From positions 1 through 64,000 of the forward strand of contig CANQMW010000011.1 in assembly GCA_947625045.1 (NCBI GenBank): 64,000 nucleotides of DNA, given 5' to 3'. The notes under the pieces were generated by a model, which saw nothing but the letters and a program-made list of their open reading frames with translations, was not told the origin of the DNA and did no database searches. Shown piece after piece: positions 24,402 through 35,822 of the stretch; the stretch's first letter is position 1; the number at the start of each line of letters is the position of its first letter. The position numbers were made by a program, and so were the translations under genes. The DNA comes from an uncultured Oscillospiraceae bacterium. Lineage in GTDB: Bacteria > Bacillota > Clostridia > Oscillospirales > Oscillospiraceae.

Positions 24402-26054
24402 TTATTCCACGCTTATCATGTAGTAGTACACCGGCTGGCCGCCCCGGATGAGGCTGGTCTCGGCCTCGCCCAGGTTGGCGCCCAGGGCGTCGGAGAAGCT
24501 CTCCGCGTCAGCCTCCGCCACGTCCTGGCCGTAGTAGACGGTGACGAACTCCGGCTGCAGGCCGCTGATGGCGGGCTCCAGGCCGGATACCAGCGCGTCG
24601 GTGTCGGCGAAGGAACCAACCAGCTGGCCGTCCATGAGGGTCAGGTACTCCCCGGCCTTGATTGTGTGGCCGTCGAACTCCGAGTCCCGGGCGGCGTAGG
24701 TCACCTGGATGGTGTGAACACTCGCCAGCGCGTCGGTGAACTCGGCCTCCAGTTCATCCGGGTCCCCGTCGGGGGTCAGGCGCATCATGGCGCTGATGCC
24801 CTGGCACACGGAGCGGGAGGGGATGACGACGACCTTTTTGGTTGTCATGGGGATGCACTGCTCCGCGGCCATGATGATGTTTTTATTGTTGGGGAAGACG
24901 AACACAGTCTCCGCCGGGGTCAGGTTCACGGCCTTGAGGATGTCCTCGGTGGAGGGGTTCATGGTCTGGCCGCCGGAGACGATGCCGTCCGCGCCCAGCT
25001 GGCGGAACAGCTCCTCCAGCCCGTCGCCGGCGCACACGCACACCGTGCCCACCGGTTTTTCCGCCGGCACCGGGTCCGGGATGGCGTGGGGGTCGGCCTC
25101 TTCTTCCGCGGGCGCGGCCTGCTTCTCCTCCAGGGAGGTGTGCTGCTCCCGCATGTTCTCGATCTTCACGGTCATCAGCGCGCCGTAGGTCAGCGCCTGG
25201 GTCAGGACCCGGCCGGGGACGTTGGTGTGGACATGGACCTTGATGATGTCGTCCTCGTCCACCAGCACGATACTGTCGCCGATGGTGCCCAGGAAGGCGC
25301 GCAGCCGGTCGGCGCTCTTTTTGTTGGCCTTGCGGACGATGAACTCGGTGCAGTAGGTGAACTTGATGTCCTCGTCGGCGATGGCGGAGAAGTCCGCCTT
25401 GGCCTTGGCCGCGCCGGGGGCGGCGTTGGCGGTGATGCGGCCTTCCAAGCTGCCCAGCATGGCCTCCAGCATCAGGATATAGCCGTAGCCGCCGGCGTCC
25501 ACCACCCCGGCCTTCTTGAGGACCGGGTTCTGGTTCACCGTGTCGTCCAGGGCGGCCTTGCCGGCCTCCAGGGCGGCGTAGATCATCTCCTCCATATAGG
25601 CCGACTCCTTGGCCTTCGCCACCGCGGCCTCGGCGGCCAGACGGCTGACGGTCAAGATCGTGCCCTCGGCGGGCTTCATGACGGCCTTGTAGGCCGCCTC
25701 CACGCCGGAGGTCATGGCCTTGGCGTAATCCTCCGCACTGGCGGTCTCCAGACCCTTCAGGCCCTTGGAAAGGCCCCGGAACAGCAGGGAGAGGATAACG
25801 CCGGAGTTGCCCCGGGCGCCCCGCAGCAGGGCGGAGGCCGTCTGGGCCGCCGTCTCCGTCACGGTGCCCGGCGTCTGCTTCTGCCGCAGCTCCGTGGCGG
25901 CGGAGCCCATGGTCAGGCGCATGTTGGTGCCCGTGTCGCCGTCGGGGACGGGGAACACGTTCAGCTCGTTGATGGCCTGTTCGTTCGCTTCAAGGGCGTC
26001 GTAGGCGCACAGGAGCATCTCCCGCAGCGCGGCGCCGTCTATATGTTCTCTCAA
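24402..26054 (-). CDS. DAK2 domain protein, YloV/FakA-like
   Basis: This 550-residue protein has an N-terminal DAK2 kinase-like domain (about 1-200), with the nucleotide/metal motif NVFPVPDGDTGTNM near residues 31-44 and a GARGNSGVI loop. The C-terminal region resembles the DegV-associated domain. FakA homologues phosphorylate fatty acids held by DegV/FakB proteins for phospholipid synthesis. No fakB is visible here. It lies 19 bp after an Asp23 gene, the conserved yloU-yloV order in Firmicutes. Confidence 0.93.
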   Translation of the reverse strand: MREHIDGAALREMLLCAYDALEANEQAINELNVFPVPDGDTGTNMRLTMGSAATELRQKQTPGTVTETAAQTASALLRGARGNSGVILSLLFRGLSKGLKGLETASAEDYAKAMTSGVEAAYKAVMKPAEGTILTVSRLAAEAAVAKAKESAYMEEMIYAALEAGKAALDDTVNQNPVLKKAGVVDAGGYGYILMLEAMLGSLEGRITANAAPGAAKAKADFSAIADEDIKFTYCTEFIVRKANKKSADRLRAFLGTIGDSIVLVDEDDIIKVHVHTNVPGRVLTQALTYGALMTVKIENMREQHTSLEEKQAAPAEEEADPHAIPDPVPAEKPVGTVCVCAGDGLEELFRQLGADGIVSGGQTMNPSTEDILKAVNLTPAETVFVFPNNKNIIMAAEQCIPMTTKKVVVIPSRSVCQGISAMMRLTPDGDPDELEAEFTDALASVHTIQVTYAARDSEFDGHTIKAGEYLTLMDGQLVGSFADTDALVSGLEPAISGLQPEFVTVYYGQDVAEADAESFSDALGANLGEAETSLIRGGQPVYYYMISVE

Positions 26055-26073
26055 TTTCGGTACCTCTTATGGC

Positions 26074-26427
26074 TCAGTCCATGTTCATCGAGTCGATGAA
26101 CACGTTCACCTGGCTCACGGGCACGCCGGTGCTGGCGGTGACCTTGTAGCCCACCTCCGCGATGATGCTCTCGCACAGCGCGGACACGTTCACCCCGTGA
26201 TCCACTACGATATGCAGCTCCACGATCAGGGAGTCGTCCTCCCCGAAATCCACGTTCACGCCCTTGGACATAGACTCCCGGCGCAGCAGCTGCCACACGC
26301 CGCTTTCCTTGGAGCGGCTGGCCATGCCCTTCACGCCGAAGCAGCTGGAGGCGGCGTCGCCCACGATGCTGGTGAAGACGTCGTTGGTGATCTCAATAAC
26401 GCCCTTTTCACTGGCTTTCCTGACCAA
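26074..26427 (-). CDS. Asp23/Gls24 family protein (YloU-like)
   Basis: This is a 117-residue envelope-associated stress protein. The core runs from KGVIEITNDVFTSIVGDAA through VELHIVVDHGVNVS to the C-terminal VNVFIDSM. I place the start at TTG 26427 (MVRKASEKGVIEI...), because AAAGGGGG lies 8 bases upstream and the family begins there. An ATG further upstream (26487) would add about 20 residues without a good ribosome site. It is the first gene of an operon with the DAK2 gene. Confidence 0.88.
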   Translation of the reverse strand: MVRKASEKGVIEITNDVFTSIVGDAASSCFGVKGMASRSKESGVWQLLRRESMSKGVNVDFGEDDSLIVELHIVVDHGVNVSALCESIIAEVGYKVTASTGVPVSQVNVFIDSMNMD

Positions 26428-26504
26428 TTCGAAGACCCCCTTTGTCCCTGTGGCGCCTACCTGCCCCCAAATGGGCATAGTAAGCACTATAATATAGCCT
26501 TTCC

Positions 26505-26533
26505 ATTATACAGCATATTCACCAGTTTCACAA
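26505..26533 (-). promoter_or_regulatory. Promoter of the Asp23-DAK2 operon
   Basis: On the minus strand, -35 TTGTGA (26528-26533), a 17-bp spacer and -10 TATAAT (26505-26510). Confidence 0.78.
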
Positions 26534-26579
26534 GAAAAAATTTATCGCCCTTTTTCATGAAAAAAGGAAATAAAAACGC

Positions 26580-26608
26580 TTTTCAAGAGGGATGGTTTAT
26601 GATATAAT
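26580..26608 (+). promoter_or_regulatory. Probable promoter of pyruvate:ferredoxin oxidoreductase
   Basis: -10 TATAAT at 26603-26608 is in a TGATATAATG context, with a weak -35 TTTTCA at 26580-26585 and a 17-bp spacer. The transcript would have a leader of about 70 bases. Confidence 0.6.
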
Positions 26609-26686
26609 GCCCAATGGCAAGGCGCGCGGCGTCTTGCTCACCCGATATGTCTTGGAAAAATACATTACATAAAGGAGATGCGCCTT

Positions 26687-30250
<3,564 letters not shown>

Positions 30251-30271
30251 TTTCCAATATCCAACGCACTG

Positions 30272-30300
30272 CCCCCGGCTCACGCCGGGGGTGGTTTTTT
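30272..30300 (+). terminator. Intrinsic terminator of nifJ
   Basis: The 8-bp stem CCCCCGGC/GCCGGGGG is followed by TGG and six T residues. Confidence 0.92.
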
Positions 30301-30311
30301 ATGGTCCCGGC

Positions 30312-30340
30312 TTGACATCCGGGCCCGGGACCGTCATAAT
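30312..30340 (+). promoter_or_regulatory. Sigma-A promoter of the TPR/RCC1-like gene
   Basis: -35 TTGACA (30312-30317), 17-bp spacer, -10 CATAAT (30335-30340). Confidence 0.82.
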
Positions 30341-30385
30341 CAATAGTAAGAAGATGTACACCTCATGCCCAAAAAGGAGGCCGCT

Positions 30386-32008
30386 ATGGACGAACAGGAA
30401 AAGGTACCACAGGAACAGACCACACCGGAACAGGCGCCCGAGACGCCTCGGCCCGGCGGCCCCAAGCGCTCGGGCTCCAAGGGGGCCATCGTGCTCATCA
30501 TACTGGTGCTGCTGGCCGCGGCGGCGGTAGTGGTGACCAAGGTGGTCATCCCCAACAACCGCTACGCCATCGCCGAGAAGGCCCTGACCGACGGGAACTA
30601 TGAAGAGGCCATCGCGGCCTTTGAGGACCTGGGGAGCTTTAAGGACAGCGCCGACCGGGCGGCCCAGGCCCGGGACGCCCAGGCGGAGGCGGAACACGCC
30701 GCCGCCTATGACGAGGCGGCCCAATTGCTGGACGCCGGGGACCTGGAGGGGGCCCTGGCCGCCTTCCAGGCGCTGGGGGACTACTCCGACAGCTCCGCCC
30801 AGGCGGAATTGGCCCAGCAGCTGATCGACCAGCGCAACGCCGACGCCTACGACGAGGCGGAGGAGCTGTTCGCGGGCGGGGAATATGAAAAGGCCATCGC
30901 GGCCTTCGAGGCTCTGGGGGATTACGCCGACAGCGCTGACAGAGCCGAGGCGGCCCGGGACGCCCAAGCGGAGGCGGAGAACGCCAAGGCCTACGGTGAG
31001 GCGGCGGAGCTCTTCGCCGCCGGGGACTATGTGGCCGCGGCGGGGGCCTACCAGGCCCTGGGAGATTACGCCGACAGCGCCCAGCGGGTGCCCATGGCTC
31101 TCTATTCCGCCGCCACGGCCCTGGCGGACAGCGGCCGCAGCGCCGCGGCCGCCATCGGCTACTACGCCCTGGGTGACTATGCCGACGCCCAGGAGCGGAG
31201 CATGAAGCTGTGGGCCCGGGCCGCCGGCCAGACCGTGGATGTGTTCGGCGGCATGGCCGCCGCCGTGCTGGCGAAGGGCGCTCAGGCTCAGGCCGTGGGC
31301 GAAGATACCTATAACTATGAGACGGGCGCCAGCTCCGTCATGGCCGTGGCTTTGGGGGATGGCTGGATGGCCTGTCTCCATGAGGACGGCACCGTCCGGG
31401 TGACCGGCGACAACGGCGGGGACATCGACGCCGTGCGCTGGACGGATGTGAAGGCCCTCTCCGCCGCGTCCTATCTGCTGGCGCTCAAGACCGACGGCAC
31501 CGCCATGACCGCCGGCCAGTCCACGCCCGAGGAGCCCGCCCCCGACGTGAGCGGCTGGACCGATATCGTAGCCATTGCGGCGGACAGTGCCTATGCCTTG
31601 GGCCTTAAGGTGGATGGCACCGTGGTCACCGCCGGCGTGGGCGCCCCCGACGTGAGCGGGTGGTCGGATATCATCGCCATCGACGTGGGCCTGGACTATG
31701 CCCTTGCCCTCACCGCCGACGGCACGGCCCTTACGGTGAGCGTGACGCCGGGACTGGAGGCACCTGACGTGAGCGGCTGGACGGACATCGTGGCCGTCGC
31801 CGCGGGGGATGGGTTCGCCCTGGGGCTCAAGTCCGACGGCACCGTCGTCACCGCCGGGGAGCCTGCGCCCGACGTGAGCGAATGGACGGATATTGCCGCC
31901 ATTGCCGCGGGCACCTTTGCCCTGGGCGTGAAGACCGACGGCACCGCCGTCGCCGCCGGGGAGAACGCCCCGGACGTGAGCGGCTGGGAGAATATCGTAC
32001 TTGACTAA
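30386..32008 (+). CDS. Membrane-anchored protein with TPR-like and RCC1-like repeats
   Basis: This is a 540-residue protein. A Pro-rich cytoplasmic N-terminus (about 1-30) is followed by one membrane helix (about 33-52). Four or five alpha-helical repeats follow, each near 50-58 residues, built on YEEAIAAFEDLGSFKDSADRA. The C-terminal half has five repeats of about 35-40 residues built on APDVSGWTDIVAIAAG..ALGLKTDGTVVTAG, typical of RCC1-like beta-propeller repeats. The ATG at 30386 has AAGGAGG upstream. The repeats face outside the cell if the single helix is an anchor. The function is unknown, likely a scaffold or ligand-binding surface. Confidence 0.88.
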   Translation: MDEQEKVPQEQTTPEQAPETPRPGGPKRSGSKGAIVLIILVLLAAAAVVVTKVVIPNNRYAIAEKALTDGNYEEAIAAFEDLGSFKDSADRAAQARDAQAEAEHAAAYDEAAQLLDAGDLEGALAAFQALGDYSDSSAQAELAQQLIDQRNADAYDEAEELFAGGEYEKAIAAFEALGDYADSADRAEAARDAQAEAENAKAYGEAAELFAAGDYVAAAGAYQALGDYADSAQRVPMALYSAATALADSGRSAAAAIGYYALGDYADAQERSMKLWARAAGQTVDVFGGMAAAVLAKGAQAQAVGEDTYNYETGASSVMAVALGDGWMACLHEDGTVRVTGDNGGDIDAVRWTDVKALSAASYLLALKTDGTAMTAGQSTPEEPAPDVSGWTDIVAIAADSAYALGLKVDGTVVTAGVGAPDVSGWSDIIAIDVGLDYALALTADGTALTVSVTPGLEAPDVSGWTDIVAVAAGDGFALGLKSDGTVVTAGEPAPDVSEWTDIAAIAAGTFALGVKTDGTAVAAGENAPDVSGWENIVLD

Positions 32009-32015
32009 AGACGCA

Positions 32016-32047
32016 GGGCCCCCGCCAAACAGCGGGGGCCCCGTCTC
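32016..32047 (+). terminator. Probable intrinsic terminator
   Basis: The 10-bp stem GGGCCCCCGC/GCGGGGGCCC is followed by a weak T-rich tail (CGTCTCTTC). A second dyad, CCCCATGAAA...TTTCATGGGG, spans 32050-32084, just before the rpsF promoter. Confidence 0.75.
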
Positions 32048-32102
32048 TTCCCCATGAAACCCATTTCATTGGGCTTTCATGGGGACCCCAGGGAAAAAGT
32101 AA

Positions 32103-32130
32103 TTGACAAAAGGAAGAAAATAGGTATAAT
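32103..32130 (+). promoter_or_regulatory. Sigma-A promoter of rpsF-ssb-rpsR
   Basis: -35 TTGACA (32103-32108), 16-bp spacer, -10 TATAAT (32125-32130). The leader of about 75 bases contains nested inverted repeats (TTGGCC...GGCCAA), possibly the S6:S18 feedback element. Confidence 0.85.
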
Positions 32131-32213
32131 AAAAAGGCTTGGCCGTTCCGGCCAGGCCAATTTCCTTGCTCCTGGGGACAACAGGGGCCACTAGACCAGA
32201 AGGAGGTGCTCAA

Positions 32214-32510
32214 ATGGCGAAGACAAGCGAGAAGTACGAAGTGATGTACATCATCGACCCCAATCTGGAGGAAGAGGAGCGCACCGCTATCGTCGACAAG
32301 TTCAAGGCGCTTGTGGAGCAGCACGGCACAGTCGATGAGATGGAGGTCAAGGACAAGCAGAAGCTGGCCTACCCCATCAACTACATCGGCGAGGGCTATT
32401 ACGTGCTGGTGAAGTTCACGAGCGATCCCGCTTTCCCGGCGGAGCTGGACCGTGTGCTCGGCATCACGGACGGCATCATGCGCAGCCTGATCACGCTGCG
32501 CGTGGACTGA
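32214..32510 (+). CDS. rpsF: 30S ribosomal protein S6
   Basis: This 98-residue small-subunit protein pairs with S18 on the platform. It has the family's YEVMYIIDPNLEEEE start and the AYPINYIGEGYYVL core. The ATG at 32214 follows AAGGAGG. It opens the conserved rpsF-ssb-rpsR operon. Confidence 0.97.
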   Translation: MAKTSEKYEVMYIIDPNLEEEERTAIVDKFKALVEQHGTVDEMEVKDKQKLAYPINYIGEGYYVLVKFTSDPAFPAELDRVLGITDGIMRSLITLRVD

Positions 32511-32522
32511 CGGAGGATAGAG

Positions 32523-33005
32523 ATGCTCAACCACATCATCGTCATGGGCCGTTTGACCCGTGACCCCGAGCTGCGCTATACCCAGACCCAGACGCCGGTG
32601 GTATCCTTCACCGTGGCGGTGGACCGGGACTTTGGCGGCCGGGACAACCGGGAACGCCAGACCGATTTCATCGACTGCGTGGCCTGGCGCAGCACGGCTG
32701 AGTTCGTATCCAAGTACTTCCAGAAGGGGAGCATGGCGGTCGTCTCCGGGCGGCTGCAGATCCGTGACTGGACCGACCGGGAGGGCGGAAAGCGCCGCTC
32801 CGCGGAGATCGTCGCGGACAACGTCTACTTCGGCGAGAGCAAGCGCTCCCGCGAAGAGGGCCAGTATGCCGGCGGTTCTTCCGCTTCCGGCGGCTATGCC
32901 CCCAGATCCGCTTCCGGCGCCTTCGACGCCGGGTTCAGCGACGCCCCCGCCGGGGACAGCGCGTTTTCCGAGCTGGATGACGGCGACGGCGACCTGCCAT
33001 TTTGA
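32523..33005 (+). CDS. ssb: Single-stranded DNA-binding protein
   Basis: This is a 160-residue SSB. The OB-fold occupies about 1-105 (MLNHIIVMGRLTRDPELRYT, FIDCVAWRSTAEFVSKYF). A Gly/Ser/Ala-rich linker follows, with the acidic partner-binding tip DGDLPF at the end. It lies between rpsF and rpsR, 12 and 18 bp from them. Confidence 0.98.
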   Translation: MLNHIIVMGRLTRDPELRYTQTQTPVVSFTVAVDRDFGGRDNRERQTDFIDCVAWRSTAEFVSKYFQKGSMAVVSGRLQIRDWTDREGGKRRSAEIVADNVYFGESKRSREEGQYAGGSSASGGYAPRSASGAFDAGFSDAPAGDSAFSELDDGDGDLPF

Positions 33006-33023
33006 TAAAGGAGGATAAGCGAA

Positions 33024-33293
33024 ATGCCTTTCGATAAAGCCAATGCCCCTGCGGACGCCACCGGCCGCGCGCCGGCGAAGCCCCGCAAGCGCCGCAAGGT
33101 GTGCCAGTTCTGCGTGGACAAGATGACCCACGTGGACTACAAGGACACCGCCCGGCTGCGCAAGTACCTGTCCGAGCGCGGCAAGATCCTGCCCCGCCGC
33201 ACCACCGGTACCTGCGCCATGCATCAGCGCCAGCTGACCACGGCCATCAAGCAGGCCCGCCAGATCGCGCTGCTGCCCTATGTTGCTGACTAA
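33024..33293 (+). CDS. rpsR: 30S ribosomal protein S18
   Basis: This 89-residue protein contains the conserved [31 protein letters not shown] core, described by its key parts FCVDK, DYKDT and ERGKILPRR. An N-terminal basic extension precedes it. It is the last gene of the operon and ends just before a strong terminator. Confidence 0.97.
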   Translation: MPFDKANAPADATGRAPAKPRKRRKVCQFCVDKMTHVDYKDTARLRKYLSERGKILPRRTTGTCAMHQRQLTTAIKQARQIALLPYVAD

Positions 33294-33298
33294 CCAAT

Positions 33299-33330
33299 AA
33301 AAATACGCGGCCGACCGGCCGCGTATTTTT
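33299..33330. terminator. Bidirectional intrinsic terminator
   Basis: A 15-bp stem (33299-33313 with 33316-33330) is flanked by A5 and T5 and lies between convergent rpsR and the glycosyltransferase-like gene. Confidence 0.92.
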
Positions 33331-33345
33331 ATGCCCGAAGTTAGT

Positions 33346-34578
33346 TTACATAATCGCTTGGCCCTGCATGAACCAGTAGTTGTAGAGGAAGAAAAACGCA
33401 AGCTCGGCCACGAGGATGAAGGCCCGGACAGCGGGGTGTTTGAGCCGGCCGACGCTGAGGTACAGGGGAAGGCACCCCAGCATGTACCGGCCGCCGCTGA
33501 TGAGCCATCCGGCGGTGTAGCACATGCCGAGATAGGCGGTGCCGTAGAGGATATAAGCATTGTCCAGTTCCCGCCGAAAGCCTGCCATGAGCAGCGCCGC
33601 CGCGATGAAATAGAGGGCCATCTGGGGCCAGTAGATCCAGGGGGCGACGCCGGGATAGGCCACGGCCATGGTGAACTGCTGGGCCAGGGTGTCCCCCAGC
33701 CACTGGGCGGTCTGGTACCAGGGCGCGCTGGCCTCATAGCCCTTGAAGGCGAAGAAACTGCCGCACACGGCCTTGTTGAGAAGAAGATAGATGCCAAAGC
33801 CCAGGAGCGGCCCCAGCAGGGCCAGGGCCCCGGGCTGCCATTTTTTATCCTCCCGCATGGCCCGCCAGGCCATGTAGACGCCCGGCAGGAGCAGCAGCAC
33901 GCCCTGGACCCGGGTGAGGGCGCAGAGAAGGCCCACACACCCCGCCCCCAGCCATTTCCGCTCCCCCATGAGGTACAGGGCGGACACGGTCAGCAGCAGG
34001 AAGAGCCCCTCCGTGTACACCCCCTGGGCGAAGAAGCCGAAGGGATAGAACCAGTAGGCCATGAGCGCCGCGCCGGGGCAGGCGCACTCCTTTTTTGCGA
34101 GGCGGGCGAATACCACGGCGGAGAAGCCATAGCAGACCTGGGACACGATGAGCCCCGCGAGAGCCGTCCTGCCGCCCAGTGCCGCGCCCAGCAGGCCCAT
34201 GAGCGCGGGGTAGAGGGGGTAAAAAACGATGTTTATCACGTTTTCCCCCGCGGGCACATAGCCATTTTCGGCGATGAAGCGGTAGCGCTCCGCGTCCCCG
34301 GCGGTGGTGAACCGGTCCCAGTAGTGGGCGAAAAAGCCCGCGGCGCTGCGGGTGAGGGCCAGGTGAGCAATAAAGGCACCCAGCCACAGAATGGCGAGGG
34401 ATACGGCGAAAATGCAGGGACAGGGCCAGTCGGCCGGGGAGAGCTTCTCCGGCAGGGGGAGGTCCGGAGCGGGTGCTTTCAGCTCTTTCCCCAGCAGCTC
34501 CCGCCAGGCCCGGAGGGCCAGCATGCCCAGCAGCGCCAGCATCGCCGCCGTGGACCCCACCCAGAGCATCCGTGTCAT
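33346..34578 (-). CDS. Multi-spanning membrane protein, PIG-V-like mannosyltransferase
   Basis: This is a 410-residue protein with about ten membrane helices. After the second helix, the loop WDRFTTAGDAERYRFIAENGY and then VFYPLYPALMGL resemble the catalytic loop and FxPLYP motif of PIG-V-type GT-C glycosyltransferases using lipid-linked sugar donors. The start at 34578 has GAGGGG upstream. An open frame continues far past it but has no coding character and overlaps the neighbouring gene. It ends a BlaI-M56 operon. The stop codon lies inside a TTATGTNAAC motif. Confidence 0.78.
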   Translation of the reverse strand: MTRMLWVGSTAAMLALLGMLALRAWRELLGKELKAPAPDLPLPEKLSPADWPCPCIFAVSLAILWLGAFIAHLALTRSAAGFFAHYWDRFTTAGDAERYRFIAENGYVPAGENVINIVFYPLYPALMGLLGAALGGRTALAGLIVSQVCYGFSAVVFARLAKKECACPGAALMAYWFYPFGFFAQGVYTEGLFLLLTVSALYLMGERKWLGAGCVGLLCALTRVQGVLLLLPGVYMAWRAMREDKKWQPGALALLGPLLGFGIYLLLNKAVCGSFFAFKGYEASAPWYQTAQWLGDTLAQQFTMAVAYPGVAPWIYWPQMALYFIAAALLMAGFRRELDNAYILYGTAYLGMCYTAGWLISGGRYMLGCLPLYLSVGRLKHPAVRAFILVAELAFFFLYNYWFMQGQAIM

Positions 34579-34589
34579 GGCGCGCCCCC

Positions 34590-35813
34590 TCAGGTGTTGA
34601 AGAACATGTGCATGGCCCCGTACACGTTGAACACTATGGCGAGGCCGCCGATGAGAAGCTCCCAGTCGGCGACGCGTTTGGGCCCCCTCTTCGCCAGGAA
34701 CATGTAGGCGAAGGGGAGAAGGTCGCAGGTGTAGCGGGCGCCGAACTGCCAGGCGCCAAGGGTGCGGTGCATGCAGGTGAGCAGCAGCTCCGTCCCCATG
34801 CCCGCGGCCAGCAGGATATCCTCCAGTGCCAGGTCCTTTCTGACCGCCAGGCGGATGAAATGGATAGCCCAGATGATGAACAGGGGATTGGCGATATAGA
34901 ACATGAACCCCTGGAACAGGGGCACGTCCAAAAGCCCGTCCCGGAACCGGACCGGCTCGAAGAGCAGCCGCTTCAGGTTGGGCCACAGGTAGCCTATATA
35001 GAACTGCCCGTGCTCCGCCCGCTGGAACTCCGGCAAGTAGTTGTGGCCAAATTCCAGCACGTTGTGGAAGCGCACATAGTTGTAGGCCATGTAGCAGACC
35101 CCGATGAGGACGGGACCCACAAGGCACCGCCATTGGGCGAGGAAGCTTCTGCAAAAACCGCCGCGCTCTTCCCGCTCGTCCCAGGCAAAGCACACCGCGA
35201 AGACGGGCAGATAGACGGCGCTCCAGGGCCTGCACCCCACCGCCAGGGCCAGGAAGGTGGTGGAAAGGGCCTTTCGGCCCTTCATGGCCGCGAGCACGGC
35301 GGCCAGGCACATGACCATGTTGAGGGCCTGGGCCTGGAACCACACGCCGCCGTTGGTGGTCATCCACATCATGTTGCTGCCCCACACGCACACCAGCGCC
35401 CAGAAGGCACTGGTCCGGGGGCTGCGGCCGGCGGTGAGCATGACCTCATAGGCCAGGGCCGCGGCGATGAGGCCGTAAAACCCCACGATGGCGTTGTTGG
35501 GAGTGGCCAGGCCGAACAGGGCCGCGAAGGGGAGCATGACCACTGAGGGCAGGGGCGGGAAGGACACGTAGTACCGGCCCTCATAGATGGCCAGCTCCAG
35601 CCAGTCATACATATCTCCGTCGGGGATGTAGGTCCGGCCCCGGAGCCAGTTGTATGCCTGGAGGGTATAGCTGTCCCACTGCTGGTGCTGGAAGAGGGTG
35701 CCGCCCATCAGGTCGCTCAAAAGGAAGTACCCCATCCCCATCACGGCCAGCAGCGCCAGCAGCACCCGGGTCTCCTCAGGCAGGATATCATCCAGTTTTC
35801 GGGTCTTTTCCAT
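34590..35813 (-). CDS. Multi-spanning membrane protein, GT-C glycosyltransferase-like
   Basis: This is a 407-residue protein with about nine helices. The first external loop has an acidic patch (YIPDGDMYDWLE) followed by YYVSFPPLPSVVMLPF, a pattern seen in PMT/ArnT-like GT-C enzymes. The donor and acceptor are unknown; lipid- or wall-linked sugars are plausible. AAGGAG precedes the ATG. It starts 10 bp after the M56 gene and is followed by the second GT-C-like gene, so it is probably controlled by BlaI. Confidence 0.75.
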   Translation of the reverse strand: MEKTRKLDDILPEETRVLLALLAVMGMGYFLLSDLMGGTLFQHQQWDSYTLQAYNWLRGRTYIPDGDMYDWLELAIYEGRYYVSFPPLPSVVMLPFAALFGLATPNNAIVGFYGLIAAALAYEVMLTAGRSPRTSAFWALVCVWGSNMMWMTTNGGVWFQAQALNMVMCLAAVLAAMKGRKALSTTFLALAVGCRPWSAVYLPVFAVCFAWDEREERGGFCRSFLAQWRCLVGPVLIGVCYMAYNYVRFHNVLEFGHNYLPEFQRAEHGQFYIGYLWPNLKRLLFEPVRFRDGLLDVPLFQGFMFYIANPLFIIWAIHFIRLAVRKDLALEDILLAAGMGTELLLTCMHRTLGAWQFGARYTCDLLPFAYMFLAKRGPKRVADWELLIGGLAIVFNVYGAMHMFFNT

Positions 35814-35822
35814 GGCTGCTCC

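Noticed and set aside
33346-35391. A single 681-residue reading of the GT-C-like gene
   Set aside because: The upstream 270 codons overlap the neighbouring gene in another frame and have no coding character. The true start is the ATG at 34578 after a ribosome site.
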